Source of the DNA: CADEED01 sp039930985
Lineage (GTDB): Bacteria; Pseudomonadota; Gammaproteobacteria; Steroidobacterales; Steroidobacteraceae
Reading direction: 5' to 3'
DNA: 13,319 nucleotides
Assembly (NCBI GenBank): GCA_039930985.1
Contig: JBDTSV010000115.1
Coordinates: 1 to 13,319 of the forward strand
The position numbers and the translations under genes are program-made. Positions 1 to 6,972 of this stretch are shown piece after piece. Position 1 is the first letter of the stretch, and the number at the start of each line of letters is the position of its first letter. The notes under the pieces are model-generated. The model did no database searches and was not told the DNA's origin. It saw only the letters and a list, made by a program, of their open reading frames with translations.

Positions 1-284
1 TATTCGCCGCGCGCGAGCGCGGCGCGCGCCGGCGCGAGGAAGTCGAAAGCATTCGGATTCACGTTGCCGGTGATCGGGCCACCGCTCCACAGCGTGGCCT
101 CATTGAGCTGGATGAGTTCGTCACTGACGCCGCCGAACACCATGGCGCCCAACCGGCCGTTACCAATGGGGAGTGCCTCGGTCCATACCGCTGCGGGCTG
201 GTCATAATGCAGCGTGAGCGCGGCCTGGCTCGGGCCAACGCCGGGAAACAGGGCAAACAAGGCAATCCAGCCGGGGAGTTTCAA
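1..284 (-). CDS. GH95 family alpha-L-fucosidase-like glycoside hydrolase, N-terminal part (runs off the left edge)
   Basis: Reading the minus strand from a TTG at 284 gives 94 complete codons that stay open to the window edge. Residues 1-21 form a signal peptide (LPGWIALFALF core, then PSQA), so the enzyme is exported. The mature start reads LHYDQPAAVWTEALPIGNG, then RLGAMVFGG and IQLNEATLWSGGP. This is the hallmark N-terminal beta-sandwich start of glycoside hydrolase family 95, whose members remove terminal alpha-L-fucose (or alpha-L-galactose) from glycans by inversion. The catalytic (alpha/alpha)6 domain lies outside the window. The TTG start is chosen because a GAGGG Shine-Dalgarno lies 7 nt upstream and the signal peptide begins there; the ATG codons nearby are in other frames. 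The frame remains open upstream, so a longer start cannot be fully excluded. The gene is divergent from the sigma factor gene, with 116 nt between them. Confidence 0.85.
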   Translation of the reverse strand, partial: MKLPGWIALFALFPGVGPSQAALTLHYDQPAAVWTEALPIGNGRLGAMVFGGVSDELIQLNEATLWSGGPITGNVNPNAFDFLAPARAALARGE

Positions 285-292
285 TGTCGAGC

Positions 293-302
293 CCTCATGA
301 GG
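293..302. repeat. 10-bp perfect palindrome CCTCATGAGG over the ribosome-binding site of the GH95 gene
   Basis: CCTCATGAGG is self-complementary and includes the GAGG used as Shine-Dalgarno for the TTG start at 284. It could be an operator half-pair or simply chance. A second small inverted repeat, CTCCG-GCGG-CGGAG at 309-322, lies next to it in the 116-nt divergent gap. No clear -35/-10 pair is visible in this gap. Confidence 0.35.
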
Positions 303-400
303 TGGACCCTCCGGCGGCGGAGAATAGCGGTCGCGGGGCTGAGCTTCCAAGGAAAGTGCGGATGCGTCCGTCTCATGTGCAGTAACGAGCGTTCGACTGG

Positions 401-934
401 ATGGATGATCAACTTCTAATACGACGTGCTCAGGGTGGGGATGCCACATCCTTCGCGGAACTATTGGATTTGCACTACGACACCATCCACCGGTTCGCGT
501 GGAAGTGGTGCGGCCATGCCGCGAACGCGGAAGACATTGCGCAGCAGGCGTGCCTGAAGCTGGCGGGCAGTCTCCCGCAGTACCGATTCCAGGCGGCGTT
601 CACCAGCTGGCTGTATCGGCTGGTGATCAGTTGCGCGCAGGACTGGCAGCGCTCGCAGCAGCGCCACGAGCATGACGAGTTGCCCGACGAGGAATCGCCA
701 GCCGAGGCGGCCAGCGCCGAAGAAGGTATCTATCTATCGCAGGTGCTGGCGCAGCTCGCGCTGCTCGGCGAAGGAATGAAGGAAACCGCGCTGCTGGTGC
801 ACGCGGAGGGCATGAGCCACGCGGAAGCGGGCGCCGTTCTCGGAGTCTCGGAGTCGACCATTTCGTGGCGCGTGCACACCATCCGCAAACACATGAACCG
901 GCAGGAAGCCCGCGCGAGTCTGGCCTATGAATGA
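401..934 (+). CDS. RNA polymerase sigma factor, ECF (sigma-70) family
   Basis: This 177-residue protein has the two-domain layout of extracytoplasmic-function sigma factors. Sigma region 2 covers about residues 17-85, with the NAEDIAQQACLKL stretch (42-54) that corresponds to the core-binding and -10 region, followed by FTSWLYRLVISCAQDW (67-82). An acidic linker follows (about 90-108), and sigma region 4 covers about 112-165. Its helix-turn-helix is SHAEAGAVLGVSESTISWRVHTIRKHM, at about 139-165, which would read the -35 element. It directs RNA polymerase to a dedicated promoter set. The start is the ATG at 401; an overlapping ATG at 405 meets an immediate stop. The stop overlaps the next gene by 8 nt (ATGAATGA), so the two are almost certainly co-transcribed and translationally coupled. 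No separate anti-sigma gene is present, so the downstream membrane protein is the obvious candidate partner. The regulon is unknown. Confidence 0.93.
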   Translation: MDDQLLIRRAQGGDATSFAELLDLHYDTIHRFAWKWCGHAANAEDIAQQACLKLAGSLPQYRFQAAFTSWLYRLVISCAQDWQRSQQRHEHDELPDEESPAEAASAEEGIYLSQVLAQLALLGEGMKETALLVHAEGMSHAEAGAVLGVSESTISWRVHTIRKHMNRQEARASLAYE

Positions 935-3221
935 AAAATCCATGGAAGCGCGACTGGCGCGCATGAGCGCCCCGGCACCGGACCCCGAAGCGCGGCTGCG
1001 CGCCAAGCGAGCCGCGCTCGCGGAATTCAGCCGTCTGCATGGCGCGCAGGCCGCCAGCGCCGCACGGAAAACCGGCTGGTACCAAGGTTTGTTAGGCGCG
1101 TTACGTCTCTCCCGTGAAGGCACATCACACGGGAGCGAATCCATGGGCTGGTCAACGAGGACGAGATTGTTTGCGGGTGCGGCGAGCGTATGCCTGGCGG
1201 TGATCGGGCTCGCCGTGGTCTGGCCGATGCTGGGTGGCGGCGGCGAAAAACTGCTCGAGCACGAGCCTGGATACGTGCTCATTCCCACGCCGACGCCCAC
1301 GCCGACAGAATCAGGGCCGACGATTCCGGATAGTTCGCCGGTGGCGGAGCCAACCGCGACGCACGAACATTCGCTGAAGAAGGTGCCCGAACAGCAGCCG
1401 GTGACGGCCGCCGAAGCGAAGGATGACCGGCGCGTGCACGCTGAAAAGCGTGAATCGATACCAGTGACGACGGCAGCGCCGCCTGGGACGCAGCAGGTGG
1501 ATGCCGCCGCCCCACAGCCATCCGCCAAACAGGCGCCCGTGAATAGCGAGGATTTGAGCCAGATCGTCGTGACCGGCTCGCGCATCATTGTGGCCCCGCA
1601 GAACTCTCAGGCCTCGTCGGTTGCCACCACGGAAATGGAGGAGATAGCGATCACCTCCGCGAGGGGCAATTCGCGCACTCCTTACAAGGGCGTTGCGCCT
1701 CCTTCTGCTCGCCGTCCGTTTGCCGGCAAGGCATCGGCGAATCAAGTGGCTCTCGGTGGAGTAAGTGCAGAGCAGTACATTCCGGCGTCACCGCCGGCCG
1801 ACGAGGGCCGCGACAAGTTCGCGCATTTCGAGGTGAATCCCGTGAAGCAGGTGGCCACCGATCCGGTGTCCACGTTCTCGGCGGATGTCGACACGGCGTC
1901 GTACAGCTTCGCGCGGCGCATGTTGAACGCAGGTTCGCTGCCGCAGAAGGACTCGGTGCGCGTCGAAGAGATGATCAACTACTTCGACTACGCCTGGCCC
2001 CGGCCCAAGTCCGCCACGGTGCCGTTCGAGCCCACCGTGGTAGTTAGTGATTCGCCCTGGAGCAAGGGCAAGAAGCTGGTGCACATCGGCATCAAGGGCT
2101 ACGAGATCGAGCGCGGCGAAGCGCCCGACGCCAACCTGGTGTTGCTGCTCGACGTGAGCGGCTCGATGAGCTCGCCCGACAAGCTGCCGCTGGCGGTGCA
2201 ATCCATGGAACTGCTGCTCGGCAGCCTCAAGCCCAGCGACACCGTGGCGATCGTGGTGTACGCCGGCGCCGCGGGCACGGTGCTCGAGCCCACGCCGGTG
2301 CGCGAGAAGGAGAAGATCCTGAACGCGCTGCACAGCCTGAGCCCCGGCGGCTCTACGGCCGGCGCGGAAGGAATCGAGCGCGCCTATCAACTGGCGGAGC
2401 GCAGCTTTCGCAGGAACGGCGTCAATCGGATCCTGTTGGCCACCGATGGCGACTTCAACGTGGGCATCGACGATACCGAACAGCTCAAGGGCTTCATCGA
2501 GCGCAAGCGCGAGAAGGGCATCTTCCTGTCGGTGCTCGGCTTCGGCCAGGGCAACTATCGCGACGAGCTGGCGCAGGCGCTGGCGCAGAACGGCAACGGC
2601 GTCGCGGCGTACATCGATACGCTGAATGAAGCGCGCAAGGTGCTGGTGCAGGAGGCGACCTCGTCGCTGTTCACCATCGCCAAAGACGTGAAGCTCCAGG
2701 TGGAATTCAACCCGGCGACGGTGGCGGAATATCGCCTCGTGGGCTACGAAACGCGTGCGTTGAAGCGCGAGGACTTCAACAACGACGCGATCGACGCCGG
2801 CGATGTGGGATCCGGTCATGCGGTCACCGCCATCTACGAAATCACGCCCGTGGGTTCCGGCGCGCGCACGGTCGACGAAAGCCGCTATCCGCAGAATCGC
2901 GCCGCCGCGGCAACTGGCGGCAGCCGCGACGAATACGGCTACCTCAAGATTCGCTACAAGCTGCCCACCGAATCGCAGTCACGCCTGCTCGAACAGCCGA
3001 TCCCGTTGAAGACGGCAGCGACGACCGCGGCGGTGCTGCGCGACGTGCAGTTCTCGACCGCGGTGGCCGGCTTCGGGCAGCTGCTGCGCGGCGGTAGTCA
3101 TACCGGCGTGCTCGGCTACGAAGACATCATTGGCCAGGCGCAGTCCGCCACCGGCGAAGATCGCTTCGGCTACCGCGGTGAGTTCGTGCAGCTGGTGCGC
3201 AAGGCGCAGCAGCTGAAGTAA
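927..3221 (+). CDS. Membrane-anchored VWA-domain protein, YfbK type, with TonB-plug-like motif
   Basis: This 764-residue protein has, in order: a basic N-terminal segment likely in the cytoplasm (1-75); one transmembrane helix (about 81-102, LFAGAASVCLAVIGLAVVW); a TPTPTPT-type Pro/Thr-rich and low-complexity linker (to about 205); QIVVTGSRI (212-220) and a weaker copy EEIAITSAR (238-246); a VWA N-terminal domain (about 308-400, with STFSADVDTASYS and EEMINYFDY); a VWA domain (about 403-580); and a YfbK-type C-terminal domain (about 585-760). The metal-ion-dependent adhesion site is intact: D409-x-S411-x-S413, T477 and D507. VWA domains bind protein partners through the metal. The single helix puts the VWA part in the periplasm. 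Coupling to the sigma gene suggests that the N-terminal segment could act as anti-sigma factor, but it shows no recognisable anti-sigma motif. The start is the overlapping ATG at 927; an ATG at 942 is an alternative. Confidence 0.88.
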   Translation: MNEKSMEARLARMSAPAPDPEARLRAKRAALAEFSRLHGAQAASAARKTGWYQGLLGALRLSREGTSHGSESMGWSTRTRLFAGAASVCLAVIGLAVVWPMLGGGGEKLLEHEPGYVLIPTPTPTPTESGPTIPDSSPVAEPTATHEHSLKKVPEQQPVTAAEAKDDRRVHAEKRESIPVTTAAPPGTQQVDAAAPQPSAKQAPVNSEDLSQIVVTGSRIIVAPQNSQASSVATTEMEEIAITSARGNSRTPYKGVAPPSARRPFAGKASANQVALGGVSAEQYIPASPPADEGRDKFAHFEVNPVKQVATDPVSTFSADVDTASYSFARRMLNAGSLPQKDSVRVEEMINYFDYAWPRPKSATVPFEPTVVVSDSPWSKGKKLVHIGIKGYEIERGEAPDANLVLLLDVSGSMSSPDKLPLAVQSMELLLGSLKPSDTVAIVVYAGAAGTVLEPTPVREKEKILNALHSLSPGGSTAGAEGIERAYQLAERSFRRNGVNRILLATDGDFNVGIDDTEQLKGFIERKREKGIFLSVLGFGQGNYRDELAQALAQNGNGVAAYIDTLNEARKVLVQEATSSLFTIAKDVKLQVEFNPATVAEYRLVGYETRALKREDFNNDAIDAGDVGSGHAVTAIYEITPVGSGARTVDESRYPQNRAAAATGGSRDEYGYLKIRYKLPTESQSRLLEQPIPLKTAATTAAVLRDVQFSTAVAGFGQLLRGGSHTGVLGYEDIIGQAQSATGEDRFGYRGEFVQLVRKAQQLK

Positions 3222-3234
3222 CCGCTACTTCTGC
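3212..3234. terminator. Hairpin spanning both stop codons of the convergent genes
   Basis: GAAGTA (3215-3220) and TACTTC (3226-3231) are perfect inverted repeats around a 5-nt loop. GC/GC pairs extend the stem at 3212-3213 and 3233-3234 across a T-T mismatch. The stem contains the TAA of the VWA gene and the TAG of the minus-strand gene, which are only 3 nt apart. It could slow transcription from both sides, but there is no U-tract on either strand, so terminator activity is unproven. Confidence 0.35.
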
Positions 3235-4022
3235 GTCTTCACCTTGTAGCCGGCGGGAATCTCGAACGCATCGGCCGCGAGCGGCGGAGTTTCGATCTTC
3301 GTGACCGTGGTGGTGATGTCGCTGGCGGCGAGCTTGGCGAACATGCCCGCCATCGGCCCATCTCCGCTCGCGGTGATCATCACGTGAGTTTCGAGCGCCA
3401 TGCCGGCTTCGGCCATCTTTCTCGTCAGTGCGGCATAGGCCTTGGCCTGCGCCGCGCCGGTGGGCGACTTGGCGGACTTCGGATCGCCGAAGATGAAACC
3501 CGAATCCGCGGCAGCCTTGTAGAACGCCTGGTAGTCGGCGAGCCCCGGAACGGTGGTGCCGAGGCACACCGTGCCCGTCAGCACCATGACGAGATCCAGG
3601 CCCTGGCCGCTCTCGCCCGTGGGGCTGAACGGCAGCGACAGGTTCACGTCGTGAACCGTGCAGGGAAAGCCGGCGATCTGCTGGATCTGCGCGGTTTTCT
3701 TGAGCGTCGCCTGTATTGTGCCGACGCCCGCTTTTGCGAGCTCATCGGCGATCGTGTCGAGCGGCGTCACCACCGCCGATTTCTTCTTCGCATCGAGATC
3801 GACGAAGCGGCGCCCGTCGATGTCGATGATCAGCGTCTGCACCTTGCCGTGGAACGCCTGTTCGCTGCGCATGCGCGTGCCCTTGATCTGGTTCACGCCT
3901 TCGCCGCCGAGGTTGATGAACGACGCTTTACCGGCGGTCATCGTGGTGACCGTGACGTCGGCGCTCGCGCTCGCGGCCACGGCGACCAGGATCATCGCCA
4001 GGGAAACTTGTTTGATCTTCAT
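3225..4022 (-). CDS. Exported protein of unknown function, DUF4412/LolA-like in style
   Basis: This 265-residue protein has a clear signal peptide (1-21, ending ASASA before DVTVTT), so it is periplasmic or secreted. The mature part starts with short beta-like segments in the pattern GTRMRSE, then TLIIDIDGRRFVDLDAKKKSAVV, and ends with FEIPAGYKVKTQK. That pattern recalls the DUF4412/LolA-like group of periplasmic beta proteins, but the match is by eye and weak. Two cysteines (in GFPCTV and TVCLG) could form a disulfide. The start at 4022 has a GAGG Shine-Dalgarno 8 nt upstream. The start lies 13 nt after the stop of the G1 peptidase gene on the same strand, so the two probably share one mRNA. 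No function can be assigned; a role linked to the peptidase is only suggested by position. Confidence 0.75.
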   Translation of the reverse strand: MKIKQVSLAMILVAVAASASADVTVTTMTAGKASFINLGGEGVNQIKGTRMRSEQAFHGKVQTLIIDIDGRRFVDLDAKKKSAVVTPLDTIADELAKAGVGTIQATLKKTAQIQQIAGFPCTVHDVNLSLPFSPTGESGQGLDLVMVLTGTVCLGTTVPGLADYQAFYKAAADSGFIFGDPKSAKSPTGAAQAKAYAALTRKMAEAGMALETHVMITASGDGPMAGMFAKLAASDITTTVTKIETPPLAADAFEIPAGYKVKTQK

Positions 4023-4035
4023 CGTCGTCGCCTCG

Positions 4036-5319
4036 CTATGGAAGGGGGTCTACCCAGGTGAATTTCATGGAACTGCGGCCGGTGCGCTGGATGGCGGAGG
4101 TGAGTGCGCCCGCGGCGCTCACATCGAAGTCAAGCATGACCATCTTGTGCAGGATGTCACTGGTGGTAAACAGGTCATGCCTGCGGCCGCTCGAATCGAG
4201 GGCCGAGGCGCCGGTGATGTTGGTGATCCCGTAGTCGGGCAGCGGCCGCAACGGTTGCGCCACGCCTTGCGCATCGACGGGCGTCTGGCGTTCGACTATC
4301 CACTCGGCGGTGCTGCCAGTGAAGCCGGCGAATTGCGCGAAAACATCGCCGGACGTCGACTGGAGCGGTGGCGCGTAGTTGTCGAAGTCGAATCCCATGA
4401 AGTCGCCCTGGTCATCGCGCTCGCCATTGCGCTTGACCGAAAAGACGCGGAACAACACGTGATCCCCAGGACTGACCGTGAAGTCCGGGAGCGCTTCGAT
4501 AGGCCCGGGAAATACTTCGATCCAGGCGTTGTAGGTCGTCATCATGATGCCGAGAAAAATAGTGACATTGTGCTGCGTACCGGCCTGAAAAATGCCGGGG
4601 CCCGAGTCTAGGCCAACCCAGGTCGACGAGAACTGCCGGCCCTTGAGCCACGGAGCCGGGCGATCCGCCCACGTGATGGTCGGCACCACCCAGCCACCCT
4701 CGACGAGCGTGAGTTTCGCGCCGTCCTTGGGCTCGATCATGAAGCCGCTCCAGTTGTTCGTCGTTTCATTCACGATTGTCTGGCCATTTTGCGTGCGGCC
4801 TTTGACGCGGCGCGGGGAGACCTTGCGTGCCGGCCGCGAGATCGCGTCCAGCCACTCCTGCATGCGCGCGGCGTTTCCAGGTTCGGGGCGTTGCGGATAA
4901 CCCTGGGCGTGCAATTCCTGCCGTGAGAGGTGCATGGGATCGCCAGCGAGTCCCATGATCAAGGCGTGCTTCCTGGCGGCGGCAGCGTGGCCGGGACGAA
5001 AGCGCACGGTGCGGCTGTCGCTGACGCCGTCGTCGCCCTCGCAGTCGAGCGTGAGATCGACCGGCACCTGGCCGAAATCGAGCCGCGCGCGCACTTTGAT
5101 GACGCCTTCGTCGTTGCTGAAGACTTCCAGTGATCGTTCCGCGTCGCCGGGCGCGTGCAGGTCGCAGCGCGCGTTCGGGATGGAGCTGAGCTCGAGTTGC
5201 GAGTCTTCGCCTGGTAACGAGAACCGCTCGTCCAGTTTGCGGGCTGCCGAATCCGTGGCGCCGGCCAACGCGGGGATGCAGGCGGCCAGCACAGCCGCCA
5301 AACTACTGGTGCGTTTCAT
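4036..5319 (-). CDS. Secreted glutamic endopeptidase, family G1 (eqolisin-like)
   Basis: This 427-residue protein has a signal peptide (1-21), an N-terminal region of about 160 residues that may be a propeptide, and a C-terminal domain with the eqolisin signature. The signature runs NNWSGF (188-193), GGWVVPTI (208-215), TWVGLDSG (233-240), FQAGTQ (244-249), YNAWIEVFPG (263-272) and AEWIVE (338-343). Family G1 peptidases use a Gln/Glu dyad; here Q245 and E343 sit in the expected motifs, so the enzyme looks active. Characterised members are secreted acid proteases of fungi, with some bacterial homologues. The start at 5319 is preferred over an upstream in-frame ATG at 5397, because the signal peptide begins there and GGGAGG lies 7 nt upstream. 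A 12-bp palindrome sits just upstream as possible operator. It is probably co-transcribed with the secreted protein gene that follows it. Confidence 0.85.
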   Translation of the reverse strand: MKRTSSLAAVLAACIPALAGATDSAARKLDERFSLPGEDSQLELSSIPNARCDLHAPGDAERSLEVFSNDEGVIKVRARLDFGQVPVDLTLDCEGDDGVSDSRTVRFRPGHAAAARKHALIMGLAGDPMHLSRQELHAQGYPQRPEPGNAARMQEWLDAISRPARKVSPRRVKGRTQNGQTIVNETTNNWSGFMIEPKDGAKLTLVEGGWVVPTITWADRPAPWLKGRQFSSTWVGLDSGPGIFQAGTQHNVTIFLGIMMTTYNAWIEVFPGPIEALPDFTVSPGDHVLFRVFSVKRNGERDDQGDFMGFDFDNYAPPLQSTSGDVFAQFAGFTGSTAEWIVERQTPVDAQGVAQPLRPLPDYGITNITGASALDSSGRRHDLFTTSDILHKMVMLDFDVSAAGALTSAIQRTGRSSMKFTWVDPLP

Positions 5320-5326
5320 GATCGAT

Positions 5327-5332
5327 CCTCCC
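5327..5332 (-). promoter_or_regulatory. Strong ribosome-binding site GGGAGG that fixes the G1 peptidase start
   Basis: On the minus strand, GGGAGG is followed by 7 nt and then the ATG at 5319. It decides between this start and the longer in-frame reading from 5397, which would add 26 residues before the signal peptide. Confidence 0.8.
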
Positions 5333-5344
5333 TGTACGCGCGCG

Positions 5345-5356
5345 CCTGTATACAGG
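5345..5356. promoter_or_regulatory. 12-bp perfect palindrome CCTGTATACAGG, candidate operator of the G1 peptidase gene
   Basis: The site is fully self-complementary and lies 26-37 nt upstream of the peptidase ATG, just in front of the ribosome-binding site. The central TATACA could double as a -10 element on the minus strand. It resembles the outer half-sites of a LexA box (CTGT...ACAG), but the spacer is 2 nt and not 8, so LexA is unlikely. The regulator is unknown. Confidence 0.4.
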
Positions 5357-5852
5357 AAGTGTGGAAGGAGTTCCGCTGTCTCGACCTGACGACACAATCG
5401 GTCAAATCGGACGGCGGTCGCTAACTATTCGGTCAGGCTTCATTGCGGTGCGGCAGGTCATGGCCAGCCGCGGATGCCCGCGCCGGGCGAGCACCCCTAG
5501 GCCGCAGCGCTCGCGCATCCTGTTGCAACATTTTCGCCATCATCGCGGGTTGTAACGATTGCCACCGGCGTTTGAAAATTGGTGGGTGCGTTCGGCCCTG
5601 CCGGGCGGGCGGTGAGCAATTTCACGGATACGATTCGAACAGGTCGACATCCCGGCCGCGGGCGTGAAATCCTTCCTCCCATGCCAATCCCGATGAACCA
5701 GAACTCCACCGACGGCGATCTGACGGCGATCGTCAGGCAGTCGATTCCCGCGGTGAAGAACCGAGTGCCGGAGCCGCGTGCAGGTAGTTAGTCCCTGCGG
5801 CGGTGACGGTTCGTTACTCTGCCGCGGGGATCGCCGACGGCGGGGTGGCAGC

Positions 5853-6881
5853 GTGCGGAGGTTGATCTGGCTGGCAATTTCAATCGGTGTCGTGGCCGGG
5901 ACCGCGCACGCCGCGGTTGACGCGGACTCGGTGCAGTTGCTGCCGTCGCCGATTGTGCTGCCCAAGCGCATCGGGCCGATGGCGTTCTCGGGCGAGCCCC
6001 ACAAGTACAAAGATCCGCGGCTCGGCATCTCCTACCAGTACGGTGGCGATGGCCTGTCACTCACGGTCTACGTGTACGACTCGGGTGAAACCGGGTTGTC
6101 CGACGGCGCGGACACGATGCCCGTGTGTCGCGAATACGAGGTCGCGAAACAGGGCGTGGCGCAGGCGTATCAGAAGGTGCGGCTCGAGTCCGAGCTCCTC
6201 GTGCGGCTGAGTCCTCCCGACGACTTTCCGCTGATACGGGAAGCGCAGTACGAGTACGAACGCGAAGGACATCCGACGATCTCGTTCATCTGGATCACGG
6301 CCGCAGCCAAGCATTTCGTGAAGTTGCGTCTGAGCATGGATCCGCAGCTGCGCGATGAGCTGCGCGATGCGCGCCGCGGGTTGTTGTCTATCGTCGGCGA
6401 CGCGATCAAGCCATATCTCACGCCGGCCGGGGAAAATGCCAAGTCAGCGGGAACCTCGATCGACTTCAACCTCGGCGGAGGTTCCGATGACGAGATGGCC
6501 GCCGGCGTCATGTACCTCATGCTGCTCAACGCCGTCGCGGCGCAATTGCCCGAACAGGCGCCAGTGTGTGGCGGCGAATTCAGCCCGACGTTCGAAACCG
6601 ACACGGGGATCTACCGCTCGATGTTTGCCCTGGGTGAAGACCTCGCGAAGTCAGGGCTCGGCAAACGAATTGCGCAGATCGACAAGGCTGGGTTTCTCGA
6701 GGAGTTCGTCTGGGTGGACCGGCACCGCGAGGCCTGGGGTACGGACGTACCTGCGGGGCTGACGATCCCGGAATACGAGGCGTGGCGGAAGAAGAATCTC
6801 AAGCGCTTCAGGCCGCCCGCGTTCGGAACGGTGACTCTCGACCATCCGCGGCCATTGCCGCTGGAGCCATTGGCCCCCTGA
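5853..6881 (+). CDS. Exported protein of unknown function
   Basis: The chosen GTG start gives 342 residues with a typical signal peptide: RRLIWL, a hydrophobic core, then TAHA before AVDADS. An upstream ATG at 5778 is in frame but would add 25 Gly/Arg-rich residues ahead of that signal, so it is less likely; a GGGG-rich Shine-Dalgarno-like run lies at about 5841-5847. The mature protein shows PKRIGPMAFSGEPHKYKDPRLGISYQY near its start and a middle part with EREGHPTISFIWITAAAKHFVKLRL. I do not recognise a family. There are two cysteines (in MPVCRE and APVCGGE), which could form a disulfide. The gene precedes a Fur-box-like site and the flavin operon, but that site and the 91-nt gap suggest that it is a separate transcription unit. 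Confidence 0.75.
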   Translation: MRRLIWLAISIGVVAGTAHAAVDADSVQLLPSPIVLPKRIGPMAFSGEPHKYKDPRLGISYQYGGDGLSLTVYVYDSGETGLSDGADTMPVCREYEVAKQGVAQAYQKVRLESELLVRLSPPDDFPLIREAQYEYEREGHPTISFIWITAAAKHFVKLRLSMDPQLRDELRDARRGLLSIVGDAIKPYLTPAGENAKSAGTSIDFNLGGGSDDEMAAGVMYLMLLNAVAAQLPEQAPVCGGEFSPTFETDTGIYRSMFALGEDLAKSGLGKRIAQIDKAGFLEEFVWVDRHREAWGTDVPAGLTIPEYEAWRKKNLKRFRPPAFGTVTLDHPRPLPLEPLAP

Positions 6882-6919
6882 GATTCCGTGGGTTGGCGCC
6901 TTATAGAGGAGTAGGTTGC

Positions 6920-6938
6920 AAATAAGAATCCTTCTCAT
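6920..6938 (+). promoter_or_regulatory. Fur-box-like operator AAATAAGAATCCTTCTCAT
   Basis: The 19-bp site has a left arm ATAAGAA and a right arm TTCTCAT around TCC. The arms are inverted repeats with one mismatch, and the form closely resembles Proteobacterial Fur boxes of the type AATGAGAAT-N-ATTCTCATT. It lies 34 nt upstream of the PepSY gene start, where bound Fur-Fe2+ would block transcription. A possible -35 (TTGCAA, 6916-6921) overlaps it. The site predicts that the four genes from 6973 to 9976 are induced under iron limitation. Confidence 0.65.
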
Positions 6939-6972
6939 GTAGCGTTCGCCATCCTTTTTGAGCCGGACCTCG

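Larger units (their letters stand above)
5320..5852. other. Gap of about 530 nt without a convincing gene
   Basis: This stretch separates the divergent peptidase and exported-protein genes. It holds the peptidase ribosome-binding site and the palindrome at 5345-5356. It also holds a short tandem repeat (GACGGCGATC at 5712-5721 and 5723-5732) and an imperfect hairpin around GCAGG...CCTGC at about 5773-5801. A short reading frame ending at 5791 has no ribosome-binding site and no recognisable domain, so it is not called. I see no tRNA or riboswitch. Confidence 0.5.

Noticed and set aside
1788..2819. Long minus-strand frame opposite the VWA gene
   Set aside because: Composition typical of an antisense shadow of GC-rich coding DNA (Arg, Val, His and Leu excess); the VWA domain is on the plus strand.
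5345..5356. LexA (SOS) box upstream of the G1 peptidase
   Set aside because: The half-sites CTGT and ACAG are there, but the spacer is 2 nt and the gammaproteobacterial LexA box needs 8.
5353..5374. ECF-type promoter (GGAAC at 5374-5370 on the minus strand) for the peptidase gene
   Set aside because: No matching ECF -10 motif at the right distance, and no similar GGAAC site in front of the sigma gene to support autoregulation.
5630..5650. Possible tRNA T-loop (GTTCGAATC on the minus strand)
   Set aside because: The flanking bases cannot form a 5-bp T stem and no acceptor or anticodon arm is present.
5579..5791. Small plus-strand reading frame in the gap before the exported-protein gene
   Set aside because: No ribosome-binding site, no domain or signal peptide, and it contains a short tandem repeat (GACGGCGATC twice). 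It is probably non-coding.
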